Position numbers and translations under genes: made by a program. From contig DDWA01000057.1 of NCBI GenBank assembly GCA_002345425.1, positions 1-26,775 of the forward strand: a DNA stretch of 26,775 nucleotides. Direction: 5' to 3'. Below the pieces are notes generated by a model. It had not been told where the DNA came from. It made no database searches and saw only the letters and a program-made list of their open reading frames with translations. Every line of letters begins with the position of its first letter. Within the stretch, counting starts at the first letter, position 1. The stretch comes from Caryophanales bacterium UBA2298 (lineage in GTDB: Bacteria; Bacillota_I; Bacilli_A; Izemoplasmatales; Hujiaoplasmataceae). Below, in pieces: positions 1 through 7,528 of the stretch.

Positions 1-18
1 CCATGCCCGGCACACAAT

Positions 19-48
19 AAAAAATCATATCATTTCTGATATGACTTT
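19..48 (-). terminator. Rho-independent terminator after the exonuclease gene
   Basis: On the minus strand an AT-rich stem of about 12 bp (21-32 with 37-48, one G-U pair) closes a GAAA tetraloop, and the descending arm runs into a U tract (19-24). It lies 12 nt past the stop of the exonuclease gene and probably ends the uvrC-exonuclease transcript. Bases 1-18 beyond it are locally GC-rich but too short to assign. Confidence 0.7.
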
Positions 49-60
49 AAGGTATTGTTT

Positions 61-939
61 TTAATTAAATTCAATTAATCTTTTATTGTTACAAACATCT
101 TTGAAGGCATAGAAGATTTCTTTTGTTACTAAAGCATCTTCCAAAGCATCGTGTTTTTGTTTGTCTAAATCTGTCTTTTCCGCATAAGCGCTATAGGCAT
201 TAAATAAACCTAAATCATTCTTTAAGCCATAATACATTTTATGAAGGCTTAACAAATCGATGAATTGCATGGTTTTGGTAAAATTATTAAGTCTGTGAAT
301 TCGATTTAGTTTATTAAGCTCCAATTGATCATTTTTACCCCAAACATAGACGATTGGATTATATTTGCTTTGTAATTCAACGATTTTTTTGTGTAAATCA
401 TCATAATTTTTACCACCATCAACATCACTTTGGACGATATGGAGAAATTTTTTAGTTCTTAATGAGATTTCAGGAATTAATTTCGGTTTGATATAAGAAG
501 AAAACTCTTCTACAATCTTACCTGATTCATCAGTAAGAATATATCCAGCCTGGATTATCTCGGATACAAAACTTTGATAATTGTTATATGGTGGCATGCT
601 CATTTCAAAATCAAGGAACAGTCGATATCGTTTTTGATTAATCAAATTTTTGATCCCAGATTTTATAATTGAAATATCATAATAAATGGTAGGGCGATTT
701 TTATTAGGTGATAATAATTTATCGATTGATACGACATTTTGAACCACAAAACCTCGGTAATATCTAGTTTGAATCTTCACTGTCATAAAAATAAAAATAC
801 CTGGTTCAAAGTATTGCATAAACTGTTTAAACATACTTTTACTCATGTAGTAAAAGTTTATTTTTTTTCTTGATTTAATTGTGATTAATCTTTTGGATTC
901 AATTACTCCATGTATCATTCCATATGTAAATTCTTCCAA
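61..939 (-). CDS. DEDDh 3'-5' exonuclease domain protein
   Basis: The C-terminal two thirds (about residues 104-285) form a DnaQ-type DEDDh exonuclease. Exo I is D110-F-E112, Exo II is the Asp of GKND (D204), and Exo III is HDALEDA with H263 and D268, so all five metal/catalytic residues are visible. Such enzymes remove 3'-terminal nucleotides from DNA or RNA. The first ~100 residues, rich in basic and aromatic residues, match nothing I recognise and may bind nucleic acid. The start is TTG at 937-939, placed 5 nt after a GAGGTGT Shine-Dalgarno; the first ATG is codon 8 and lacks such spacing. That site begins only a few bases after the uvrC stop, so the two genes are probably co-transcribed, which fits a repair or nucleic-acid turnover role. 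The family call is firm; the substrate (DNA or RNA) is unknown. Confidence 0.85.
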   Translation of the reverse strand: MEEFTYGMIHGVIESKRLITIKSRKKINFYYMSKSMFKQFMQYFEPGIFIFMTVKIQTRYYRGFVVQNVVSIDKLLSPNKNRPTIYYDISIIKSGIKNLINQKRYRLFLDFEMSMPPYNNYQSFVSEIIQAGYILTDESGKIVEEFSSYIKPKLIPEISLRTKKFLHIVQSDVDGGKNYDDLHKKIVELQSKYNPIVYVWGKNDQLELNKLNRIHRLNNFTKTMQFIDLLSLHKMYYGLKNDLGLFNAYSAYAEKTDLDKQKHDALEDALVTKEIFYAFKDVCNNKRLIEFN

Positions 940-944
940 GTTAA

Positions 945-951
945 CACCTCT
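945..951 (-). promoter_or_regulatory. Ribosome binding site that decides a TTG start
   Basis: Minus-strand GAGGTGT lies 5 nt before the TTG codon of the exonuclease gene and is complementary to the CACCUC of the 16S 3' end. It selects TTG at 937-939 over the later in-frame ATG. Confidence 0.65.
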
Positions 952-958
952 GGTTTTC

Positions 959-2731
959 TTATTTTTCCTGTATTTGTTTTAATGATAAATAGATATTATC
1001 AATCGCTTCTTCGTTAATTTTCAAAGCTTTCAGTTCTTCTCGAGGAGCGTTTCTTATGTTCTCTAGAGTTTTATATTTCTTTAACAATTTGTTTTTGGTT
1101 GCTTGTCCTACTTTAGGAATGGTATCAAGAATAGAACCATAAATCGATTTACTAGCGACATTTCTTTGAAAACTGATTGCGAACCGGTGAACTTCTTCTT
1201 GCATCTTGTAAAGCAAAGAATATAAATTTCCGTGTTTATCTAGATCAATTTCTAACTCATTGGTATTGATAATTGCTTCTGTCTTATGACGTTCATTTTT
1301 CCTTAATCCAATTACTGGAATTTCAATTTTAAGTTCAGATAGAACTAGTTTAGCAGCTCTAAGTTGAATCAAACCACCATCAACAATAATCAAATCAGGT
1401 TTAGTCAAATCTTCCATCAACATTGAAAAATATCTTCGATAGATGACCTCTTTCATCATTTGATAATCATCGGCCGTGTTTGTTGTTTTAATCTTATATT
1501 TTCGGTATTCTTTTTTGTCAGGTAGTCCGTTATTAAAGACCACCATGGCTGAAACAAGATTTTGACCTGATGTATGAGAATTATCAAAGATATCAATTCT
1601 CTTAATTGAGTCAATATCTAAAATATTTTCCAGTTCAGTCAAAGCCCCGATTGTCTTCTTTTCTTTGTTTAAAAAGACATTCAAATTATTATTCATATGT
1701 GAAGAAGCGTTCTCTAGAGCGATTTCCAGTAATCTCACCTTTCTTCCTCTTTGTGGAGTAAAGATGATATTACCTAAGATTTCTGGAAACAATTCATAAC
1801 TATATCCATATGGTAAAATCAGTTCTTTAGGTAATGGATTTTGTTCATAAAACTGAGCTAGATATGTCAATAAGACATCTTCAACAACACCATAATAAGA
1901 GAATATTTTTGATTTGGAAAACAACAATTTTCCGTTTCTCATAAATAAAATATTAATTGAAATATAGTTATCATAAGTTACAAAATTAACGATATCGCGA
2001 TCCAGAAAATCATTGAACATGACTTGTTGCTGCTCAGTGGTTTTATTGATTGCGGTAATAATATCTTTATATTCTTTTGCCTTTTCAAATTCTAAACGAT
2101 TAGAATGATAATTCATTTTGTTAGTATAATCATCAATAAAATCTTTGGTGTTGCCAGATAAGAAACTACGAACTTTTTTTATCAATTCTTTATAGGTGTC
2201 TTCAGTGACTTCAAATTCACAAGGTCCAAGACATTGTTTGATGTGATAATATAAACAAACCTTTTTGGGAAACTTCGAACATTTCCTAAACGGAAAGATT
2301 GTATCCAATAACTTGACTGTTTCCGAAGCATAAAATGCATTCGGGTATGGTCCGAAGATATTGCCTTTTTTTCCCTTCACATCTCTTGTGATTCTAATGA
2401 TTGGATGTCTTTCGACAGTAACTTCAATATATGGGTAAGTACTGTCGCTCGTCAACTTAATATTGTATTTAGGCAAGTGCTTTTTAATCTGTGCTAATTC
2501 AAGTAAAAAAGCTTCTTTTTCAGTTTTAGTAATGATGAAGGTTAAGTCATCGATATCTTTTACCAACCTAGTAGTTTTATCATCATGAGCACCAACAAAA
2601 TAAGAACTCACTCGCTTTTTTAAGTTCTTGGCTTTTCCTACATATATAATTTTACCCGACTTATCTAACATCTGATAAGTCCCTGGTTTATCAGGTAAAA
2701 ATTTTAACTTTTCTCTTATTTTTTCATTCAT
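959..2731 (-). CDS. uvrC: Excinuclease ABC subunit C
   Basis: UvrC makes the 3' and 5' incisions of nucleotide excision repair after UvrAB has marked the lesion. Seen: an N-terminal GIY-YIG nuclease (PGTYQM, then IIYVGKAKNLKKRV); four cysteines in the central region (about 151, 159, 167, 171 counted from the ATG) where UvrC proteins carry a metal or Fe-S site; a UVR helix-pair region (RLEFEKAKEYKD); an RNase H-like nuclease domain (FDNSHTSGQ, then PDLIIVDGG); and C-terminal helix-hairpin-helix repeats (LDTIPKVGQ). Length (590 aa) is normal. An in-frame TTG at 2738-2740 would add three residues, but it lies upstream of the predicted transcription start; ATG at 2729-2731 sits 2-3 nt from that start and has no Shine-Dalgarno, so translation is probably leaderless. 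The exonuclease gene follows in the same transcript. Confidence 0.96.
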   Translation of the reverse strand: MNEKIREKLKFLPDKPGTYQMLDKSGKIIYVGKAKNLKKRVSSYFVGAHDDKTTRLVKDIDDLTFIITKTEKEAFLLELAQIKKHLPKYNIKLTSDSTYPYIEVTVERHPIIRITRDVKGKKGNIFGPYPNAFYASETVKLLDTIFPFRKCSKFPKKVCLYYHIKQCLGPCEFEVTEDTYKELIKKVRSFLSGNTKDFIDDYTNKMNYHSNRLEFEKAKEYKDIITAINKTTEQQQVMFNDFLDRDIVNFVTYDNYISINILFMRNGKLLFSKSKIFSYYGVVEDVLLTYLAQFYEQNPLPKELILPYGYSYELFPEILGNIIFTPQRGRKVRLLEIALENASSHMNNNLNVFLNKEKKTIGALTELENILDIDSIKRIDIFDNSHTSGQNLVSAMVVFNNGLPDKKEYRKYKIKTTNTADDYQMMKEVIYRRYFSMLMEDLTKPDLIIVDGGLIQLRAAKLVLSELKIEIPVIGLRKNERHKTEAIINTNELEIDLDKHGNLYSLLYKMQEEVHRFAISFQRNVASKSIYGSILDTIPKVGQATKNKLLKKYKTLENIRNAPREELKALKINEEAIDNIYLSLKQIQEK

Positions 2732-2740
2732 ACTATACAA

Positions 2741-2769
2741 ATTATATCAAAAAGTTAATTCACTTGCAA
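2741..2769 (-). promoter_or_regulatory. Sigma-A promoter of uvrC
   Basis: Read on the minus strand: -35 TTGCAA (2764-2769), 17-nt spacer, -10 TATAAT (2741-2746). The expected start is near 2733-2734, two or three bases before the uvrC ATG. Confidence 0.8.
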
Positions 2770-2811
2770 TTAAAAGAAAGACTGTAAGATTTATTTATCT
2801 CTTACAGTCTT
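2770..2811 (-). terminator. Terminator of the rimP-nusA-infB-rbfA operon
   Basis: A perfect 12-bp inverted repeat (2778-2789 with 2800-2811, stem AAGACTGTAAGA, 10-nt loop) is followed on the minus strand by a T-rich stretch TCTTTTAA. It begins 5 nt after the rbfA stop and directly abuts the -35 box of the uvrC promoter. Confidence 0.85.
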
Positions 2812-2816
2812 AATGA

Positions 2817-3146
2817 TTATTTAATATTCTTAATTAAATTATCAATTCTTCTGCCCTTATTGTAAGATTCATCATACTTAAAAATCAAAACCGGAACCTT
2901 ACGCATTTGCACTCTTTGAGCGATTTGGTTTTTAATAAATCCATTGGCTCTTTCTAGAGTTTGAGCTGTTTTTTCTAATTCTTCTTCTTTACCGTAAACA
3001 GTGTAGTAGATGTACATGTAAGATAATTCATTAGTGATTTTAACACCAGTAATGGTGATGAACCCCAAATCATCTTTAACTTCATCTCTTAAGATCTCAG
3101 TTACTACTCTTTGAACATTAGTTTCTAAATGACTAATATTTGCCAC
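2817..3146 (-). CDS. rbfA: Ribosome-binding factor A
   Basis: RbfA is a small KH-type protein that binds the 30S precursor and helps mature the 5' end of 16S rRNA. The 109-aa product has the family pattern: an N-terminal helix (VQRVVTEILRDEVKD), the strand ITITGVKITNEL, and the C-terminal KH motif with VPVLIFKYDES...GRRID. It starts with GTG (3144-3146) immediately after the infB stop (TAA then GTG). Its Shine-Dalgarno (revcomp of 3152-3159, AGAGGTGG) lies inside the end of infB, so the two are translationally coupled. It is the last gene of the operon. Confidence 0.95.
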   Translation of the reverse strand: MANISHLETNVQRVVTEILRDEVKDDLGFITITGVKITNELSYMYIYYTVYGKEEELEKTAQTLERANGFIKNQIAQRVQMRKVPVLIFKYDESYNKGRRIDNLIKNIK

Positions 3147-4994
3147 TTATTCCACCTCTTTCATCATATAGATTTCGATTATATCTCCAATTTTAAGATC
3201 GTTATAATTTTCTAAAGTTAACCCGCAGTCATATCCTTGTTTAACTTCTTTAACATCGTCTTTAAAGCGTTTTAAAGAACCTAGTTTGCCTTCAAAAACA
3301 ATTTTTCCATCTCTAACAAGTTTTACGATTGAATTCTTGCGGATTACACCGTTGGTAACCATACAACCAGCAATCGTGCCGATTCTTGAGACGTTATATG
3401 TTTCTCTGACTTGAGCTTCGCCAATAACACTTTGTTCGAAGACTGGATCAAGTAACCCCTTCATCGCCGCTTCAATATCGTCAAGCGCTTCATAGATAAC
3501 TCGGTAAGTTCTAATTTCCACTGATTTTTCTTGAGCAAGATCGCGAACTGTGCTTGGTGTACCAACACCAAAACCGATGATAATCGCTTCTGAAGCTTCA
3601 GCTAGCAAAACATCAGTATCAGTAATTGCACCAACACCGGTTCTAACGATATCGATTGAAGTTCCTTCAACACTTATTTTATTGATAGAACCTTTAAAAG
3701 CTTCAATTGAACCTTGAACATCAGCTTTAATAATTAGTTTTAATTCTTTAAGTTTGTTTTCTGCACGTTTGAAGAAATCTTCTAAAGAAATTACTTCTTT
3801 ATTAGAATGTTGTTTATCAAACTGTCTAATTGCTCTTTCATTAGCGATATCTCTAACGGTCTTTTCATCAGCGAACACCATAAATGGATCCCCAGCACTT
3901 GGGACATCGGCTAACCCGATGATTTCAACCGCTTGACCTGGTGAAGCTTTTGAAATTTGTTTACCTAAGTCATCCGTCATCGCTCTAACTTTACCGTAAG
4001 TTGAACCAACCACGAAATTATCAGAAACTTTTAGAGTTCCATTATCAACTAGAATTGTCGCTACAGGGCCTTTACCTTTATCAAGTTTAGCTTCTATAAC
4101 CGTTCCGTTAGCGTTTCTTTTTGGATTAGCTTTGAGTTCTAACATTTCCGCTACTAATTGAATTGTATCCAATAAATTATCAACACCGGTACCTTTTAAT
4201 GCTGAGATTAAACAATATGGTGTTTCACCGCCCCAATCATCCGGTAAAAGTCCCAGATCAGCTAATTCTTGTTTTACTCGATCAGGATTAGCTCCAACTT
4301 TATCCATTTTATTGACAGCGACGATAATCGCACACTTTGATGCCTTAGCATGGTCGATAGCTTCTCTTGTTTGTGGCATAACTCCATCATCAGCCGCAAC
4401 TACTAAAACAACGATATCGGTAATTCTAGCACCTCTAGCACGCATTTCTGTAAAAGCCGCATGTCCAGGGGTATCGATGAAAGTAATTTTTTGTCCATTC
4501 TTTTCTACTTGGTAAGCACCAATATGTTGAGTGATACCACCAGCTTCCGAATCAACTACACGAGCATTTCTAATATTATCCAAAAGTGTTGTTTTACCGT
4601 GGTCAACGTGACCCATAATTGTTACTACAGGTGGACGACTAACTAAATCTTTTGGATCGTCAATATCTTCCATCTCATCAAATCTTGTAACGTCGGTAAT
4701 GACTTCATCTTTAAACTCTAAATTATACTCCATCGCTAGTAATTCAGCGTTTTCGCGATTAATTTCTTGGTTTTGAGTTGCCATAACACGTAAAAACATT
4801 AATTTCTTAATGATTTCTGTAACCGGCTTATTCATTTCCTCAGCTAACTGTAAAACAGTCATTCCTGGTTTATAAATAACCTCGGTTTTATCTGGTTGTG
4901 AATTCTTTTTCTTTTTGTGGATTAGATTATTCTCTTTTTCAACATAATCTTCTCGGTTTTTATTAAATTTTTTCTTGGCAATATATTTTGACAT
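3147..4994 (-). CDS. infB: Translation initiation factor IF-2
   Basis: IF-2 is the GTPase that brings fMet-tRNA to the 30S subunit and promotes subunit joining. Seen: a short lysine-rich N-terminus (residues 1-40), an IF2_N domain (about 40-90), then the GTPase domain with G1 GHVDHGKTT (128-136), G3 DTPGH (174-178), G4 NKMD (228-231) and the G5 SALKG, followed by domains II-IV. At 615 aa it is a compact form without the long low-complexity N-terminus of larger bacteria, typical of small low-GC genomes. ATG at 4992-4994 has a strong AGAGGTGG Shine-Dalgarno (4999-5006). It is flanked by ylxQ upstream and rbfA downstream, the standard Bacillota order. Confidence 0.98.
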   Translation of the reverse strand: MSKYIAKKKFNKNREDYVEKENNLIHKKKKNSQPDKTEVIYKPGMTVLQLAEEMNKPVTEIIKKLMFLRVMATQNQEINRENAELLAMEYNLEFKDEVITDVTRFDEMEDIDDPKDLVSRPPVVTIMGHVDHGKTTLLDNIRNARVVDSEAGGITQHIGAYQVEKNGQKITFIDTPGHAAFTEMRARGARITDIVVLVVAADDGVMPQTREAIDHAKASKCAIIVAVNKMDKVGANPDRVKQELADLGLLPDDWGGETPYCLISALKGTGVDNLLDTIQLVAEMLELKANPKRNANGTVIEAKLDKGKGPVATILVDNGTLKVSDNFVVGSTYGKVRAMTDDLGKQISKASPGQAVEIIGLADVPSAGDPFMVFADEKTVRDIANERAIRQFDKQHSNKEVISLEDFFKRAENKLKELKLIIKADVQGSIEAFKGSINKISVEGTSIDIVRTGVGAITDTDVLLAEASEAIIIGFGVGTPSTVRDLAQEKSVEIRTYRVIYEALDDIEAAMKGLLDPVFEQSVIGEAQVRETYNVSRIGTIAGCMVTNGVIRKNSIVKLVRDGKIVFEGKLGSLKRFKDDVKEVKQGYDCGLTLENYNDLKIGDIIEIYMMKEVE

Positions 4995-5018
4995 ATGACC
5001 ACCTCTTCTTTTTGAATA

Positions 5019-5318
5019 TTATAACGTCTTCATTTTTTCTGCAAAACCTTTGTCAATTATCGCGATAACCTTGCGGTTATTTTTGCCAATCGCCATACTC
5101 AATTCGTCAGTATCTAAACTATCGATTATCTCAACAGCATAAAAAGCTGATTTGTCTCTAACTCTTTTACTTGTATTTGGGCCTGCATCACTAGCTAGAA
5201 ATACTAGTTTAGCTTCTTTGTTTTTAATCTTTTCCAGAGAAAACATTTCTCCTGAAACTAACTTTTTTGCCTTTTGGCATATACCTAAAAGGTTTACCAT
5301 CTGTTCTTTATTCATCAT
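5019..5318 (-). CDS. ylxQ: L7Ae-family RNA-binding protein YlxQ
   Basis: This 99-aa protein belongs to the L7Ae/L30e/S12e family. LLGICQKAKKLVSGE near the N-terminus and the strand LVFLASDAGPNTSKRV are the typical RNA-binding elements. Bacterial YlxQ proteins are found between ylxR and infB and are thought to bind kink-turn or similar RNA; the exact role is not established. Two ATG codons stand at the start (5316-5318 and 5313-5315); AAGGGA lies 6-9 nt upstream of them. The gene overlaps the end of ylxR by 11 nt, implying coupled translation. Confidence 0.9.
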   Translation of the reverse strand: MMNKEQMVNLLGICQKAKKLVSGEMFSLEKIKNKEAKLVFLASDAGPNTSKRVRDKSAFYAVEIIDSLDTDELSMAIGKNNRKVIAIIDKGFAEKMKTL

Positions 5319-5574
5319 TCAATCCCTTTAATAAATCGTCATAAAGACTCTCAGGAATTTCTACTTCCAAATGTTTTTTTAGAACGTTAGTTTTTTTAGC
5401 TTTTGCGATAACATCTTTACTTTTAGATAAATACACGCCCCTGCCATTAGCTTTTCCGGTTAAGTCAAAGATAACTTCACCTTCTGGCGTCCTAACGATT
5501 CTCATTAAATTTTTCTTTTCAAAACGCTCTTGAGTCACAACACATTTACGTAAAGGAACCTTCTTGATTTTCAT
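5308..5574 (-). CDS. ylxR: YlxR/RnpM family RNA-binding protein
   Basis: The 88-aa product is a DUF448/YlxR protein: N-terminal PLRKCVVTQ motif, LMRIVRTPEGEV strand, and the conserved GRGVYL loop. The family binds RNA; in Bacillus subtilis it has been renamed RnpM for its effect on RNase P (recalled, not derived here). Its position between nusA and ylxQ is diagnostic. ATG at 5572-5574 follows an AGGAGAGG Shine-Dalgarno overlapping the end of nusA. Confidence 0.93.
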   Translation of the reverse strand: MKIKKVPLRKCVVTQERFEKKNLMRIVRTPEGEVIFDLTGKANGRGVYLSKSKDVIAKAKKTNVLKKHLEVEIPESLYDDLLKGLNDE

Positions 5575-5586
5575 ATGCCTCTCCTA

Positions 5587-6651
5587 TTAAAACTTAATAC
5601 CTTGTTCTAAAGCATCAGTTTCTGATTTAATATCGATTTTCCAACCGCATGATTGAACCGCTAATCTTGCATTTTGTCCCTTTTTACCAATTGCCAATGA
5701 CAATTGATCATCTGGAACAATTGCTAGAGCTGATTTATCTTTAACGTCGATGATAACAGCTAAAGTTCTCGCCGGTTGAATTGAATTAGAAATTAATTCT
5801 TTTGGATCATCACTGTATTTATAAATATCAATCTTTTCACCATTTAAACTATCGATAACGCTTTTAATTCTAACGCCATTACGACCTAAACAAGCACCGA
5901 CAGGATCAACGTCAGGATTATTAGAAGCAACGCAAACTTTACATCTATCTCCTGGGTCACGAGCTAGACCAATGATCTCAATAACGCCATCTCTTAATTC
6001 AGGAATAGCATTTTCCATCAAACGTTTAACTAAATTACGGTCAGTTCTGGAAACGTAAACTTTAGGCCCTTTTGTCGTTTCTTCAACTTTAGTGATATAA
6101 ACACTGATTCGATTGCCAACAAATAAATCACTAGGTAATAAATCTCTTGCTGGAATTGATGTTTCTGTATCTTTACCAAGATAAAGAGTAACAAACTCAT
6201 CATTGATTTGTACGATTTCAGCACTAATCATTTCTCCGACTTTATCTGTGAAATACTCAAGGTTTCTTTCTCTTTCCAATTGCTTCAAGCCTTGCGTTAA
6301 CATTTGTTTTGCAGTTGAAGCAGCTAATCTGCCGAAGTTTTTCGGTGTGATTTTTTCTTCAATTATATCGCCTATCTTAGCGGTTTTCTTTAATTCTCTC
6401 GCTTCAGCTAAAGTCATCTGTGTTCCTGGCTCTGCTTCAGGATCAATTTCTGATACTACCAAAGATTTAGCAACTAAAGTAATCTCAGCTTTTTCTTCAT
6501 TGAAAACTACTTCAGCATTCTGTTTTCCGTTATAAGCTTTCTTATAAGCATTGATTAAACCTCTACCAAAAACTTCCAATATTTTCTCTTTAGGAATATC
6601 TCTTTCTTCAGATAGCACTTCTAAGGCTTTAAAAAATTCTTTACTTGTCAT
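5587..6651 (-). CDS. nusA: Transcription termination/antitermination factor NusA
   Basis: NusA binds RNA polymerase at the RNA exit channel and modulates pausing and intrinsic termination. Domain order in 354 aa: NusA N-terminal domain (about 1-125), S1 domain (about 130-205), KH1 (around 230-290, with GACLGRNGVRIKSVI) and KH2 (around 295-350, with LAIGKKGQNARLA). There are no C-terminal acidic repeats, as usual in Bacillota. ATG at 6649-6651 is preceded by AGGAG, which overlaps the rimP stop codon. The operon leader contains a hairpin that NusA may act on (see 7116-7139). Confidence 0.97.
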   Translation of the reverse strand: MTSKEFFKALEVLSEERDIPKEKILEVFGRGLINAYKKAYNGKQNAEVVFNEEKAEITLVAKSLVVSEIDPEAEPGTQMTLAEARELKKTAKIGDIIEEKITPKNFGRLAASTAKQMLTQGLKQLERERNLEYFTDKVGEMISAEIVQINDEFVTLYLGKDTETSIPARDLLPSDLFVGNRISVYITKVEETTKGPKVYVSRTDRNLVKRLMENAIPELRDGVIEIIGLARDPGDRCKVCVASNNPDVDPVGACLGRNGVRIKSVIDSLNGEKIDIYKYSDDPKELISNSIQPARTLAVIIDVKDKSALAIVPDDQLSLAIGKKGQNARLAVQSCGWKIDIKSETDALEQGIKF

Positions 6652-6660
6652 CTTTCTCTC

Positions 6661-7098
6661 CTAAAACTTGATAGCTAATCTTATTAGATTAACATCAATA
6701 TAATTTACTTTTATTTTCTTATTTTTAATTAATAAAGTTAAATATTCTTCATCAAAAGCAATAAGTTTACCTTCTAACTTTTGTTCATAAGTTTCAAGAT
6801 AAATATATCTGTCCACCGCTTTTTCAATCGCTTCTTTTGTTCTAAGCTCTTTTTCAGCACCTGGCGAACTAACTTCGAAGATATATTCACCTTCAACCGG
6901 ATCCAGTTTATCAATCAAAGGATTCAATAAATTAGTAGCGTCAACAACATCTTCCATCGTTACACCATCAAGCTTATCGATATAAATTCTTAAGACCGGA
7001 TCTTTCTTGTTTTTAATATATTCTAAGTCATATAACTCATAAGGAGTTGATTCTAAGAAGTCTTGGATGTCTTTTTTAAGTTTATCTAAATTCATCAT
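6661..7098 (-). CDS. rimP: Ribosome maturation factor RimP
   Basis: RimP (YlxS/YhbC) is needed for 30S subunit maturation. The 145-aa product shows the family core: YELYDLEYIKNKKDPVLRIYIDK, then the GVTMEDVVDATN segment, and the highly conserved FEVSSPGAEKELR loop, ending with the small C-terminal barrel. It is the first gene of the nusA-infB operon. Two consecutive ATG codons (7096-7098 and 7093-7095) follow AAAGGT about 7 nt upstream. A 56-nt leader with a terminator-like hairpin separates it from its promoter. Confidence 0.95.
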   Translation of the reverse strand: MMNLDKLKKDIQDFLESTPYELYDLEYIKNKKDPVLRIYIDKLDGVTMEDVVDATNLLNPLIDKLDPVEGEYIFEVSSPGAEKELRTKEAIEKAVDRYIYLETYEQKLEGKLIAFDEEYLTLLIKNKKIKVNYIDVNLIRLAIKF

Positions 7099-7115
7099 CT
7101 TTTCTACCTTTCATT

Positions 7116-7139
7116 AAAAAGAGAGGGGACGACCCTCTC
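7116..7139 (-). terminator. Leader hairpin / likely attenuator upstream of rimP
   Basis: On the minus strand, GAGAGGG (7133-7139 complement) pairs with CCCTCTC across a 5-nt loop and is followed by five U residues (7120-7116). This is the form of an intrinsic terminator. It lies downstream of the operon promoter (7161-7189) and 17 nt before the rimP ATG, so transcripts from that promoter must read through it. It may also catch readthrough from the GNAT gene upstream. Confidence 0.7.
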
Positions 7140-7160
7140 ACCTAACTCTTATGCAAAAAC

Positions 7161-7189
7161 ATTATAACATAATGCCAGGGTCATTTCAA
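7161..7189 (-). promoter_or_regulatory. Sigma-A promoter of the rimP-nusA-infB operon
   Basis: On the minus strand, -35 TTGAAA (7184-7189), a 17-nt spacer and -10 TATAAT (7161-7166). The predicted start is near 7154, giving a leader of about 56 nt. Confidence 0.82.
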
Positions 7190-7231
7190 GAAAAATATCT
7201 ATTTAGTCACTATTTATCGCATTGATAAGTC

Positions 7232-7528
7232 TTATGATTCTTTCTTTGTCTTAACGTTGATTACGATATCTTGATATTCTTGATGCTTTTTAAACCAACT
7301 GATTGCATAAGGACATTTAGCTACAATTAACAAGCCTTTTTTCTTAATAAATTTATAAGCTTCAAGCTTCATATCTGATGCGAGACCTTGTCCTCTTAAA
7401 CTTTCATCGACATAGACATGATTGATATCAACACGAGCTTCATCTCTCTTTGGAAAAGTCACTTCTGCTAATAATAATTCATCTTCATTCTTTGCGTAAA
7501 TTCTGTTATCTTCATAAATTAAATTCAC
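7232..7528 (-). CDS. Small GNAT-family N-acetyltransferase
   Basis: A 98-aa protein of the short YjdJ/NATD1-like GNAT group. The acetyl-CoA loop is visible as VDESLRGQGLASDM (about residues 38-51), followed by a helix and the strand LLIVAKCPYAISWFKKH. The acceptor substrate is unknown. The start is GTG (7526-7528), overlapping the stop of the methyltransferase gene by four bases (GTGA), with AAAGGAG 9 nt upstream; the pair is one transcription unit. No clear terminator follows before the rimP promoter. Confidence 0.82.
   Translation of the reverse strand: MNLIYEDNRIYAKNEDELLLAEVTFPKRDEARVDINHVYVDESLRGQGLASDMKLEAYKFIKKKGLLIVAKCPYAISWFKKHQEYQDIVINVKTKKES

Noticed and set aside
1..20. GC-rich edge sequence as the end of a tRNA or a gene
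   Set aside because: Too short to test; no CCA-ended acceptor stem or protein motif can be shown.
6203..6535. Plus-strand open frame of 110 codons inside nusA
   Set aside because: It lies wholly within conserved NusA coding sequence on the other strand and has no recognisable motif.
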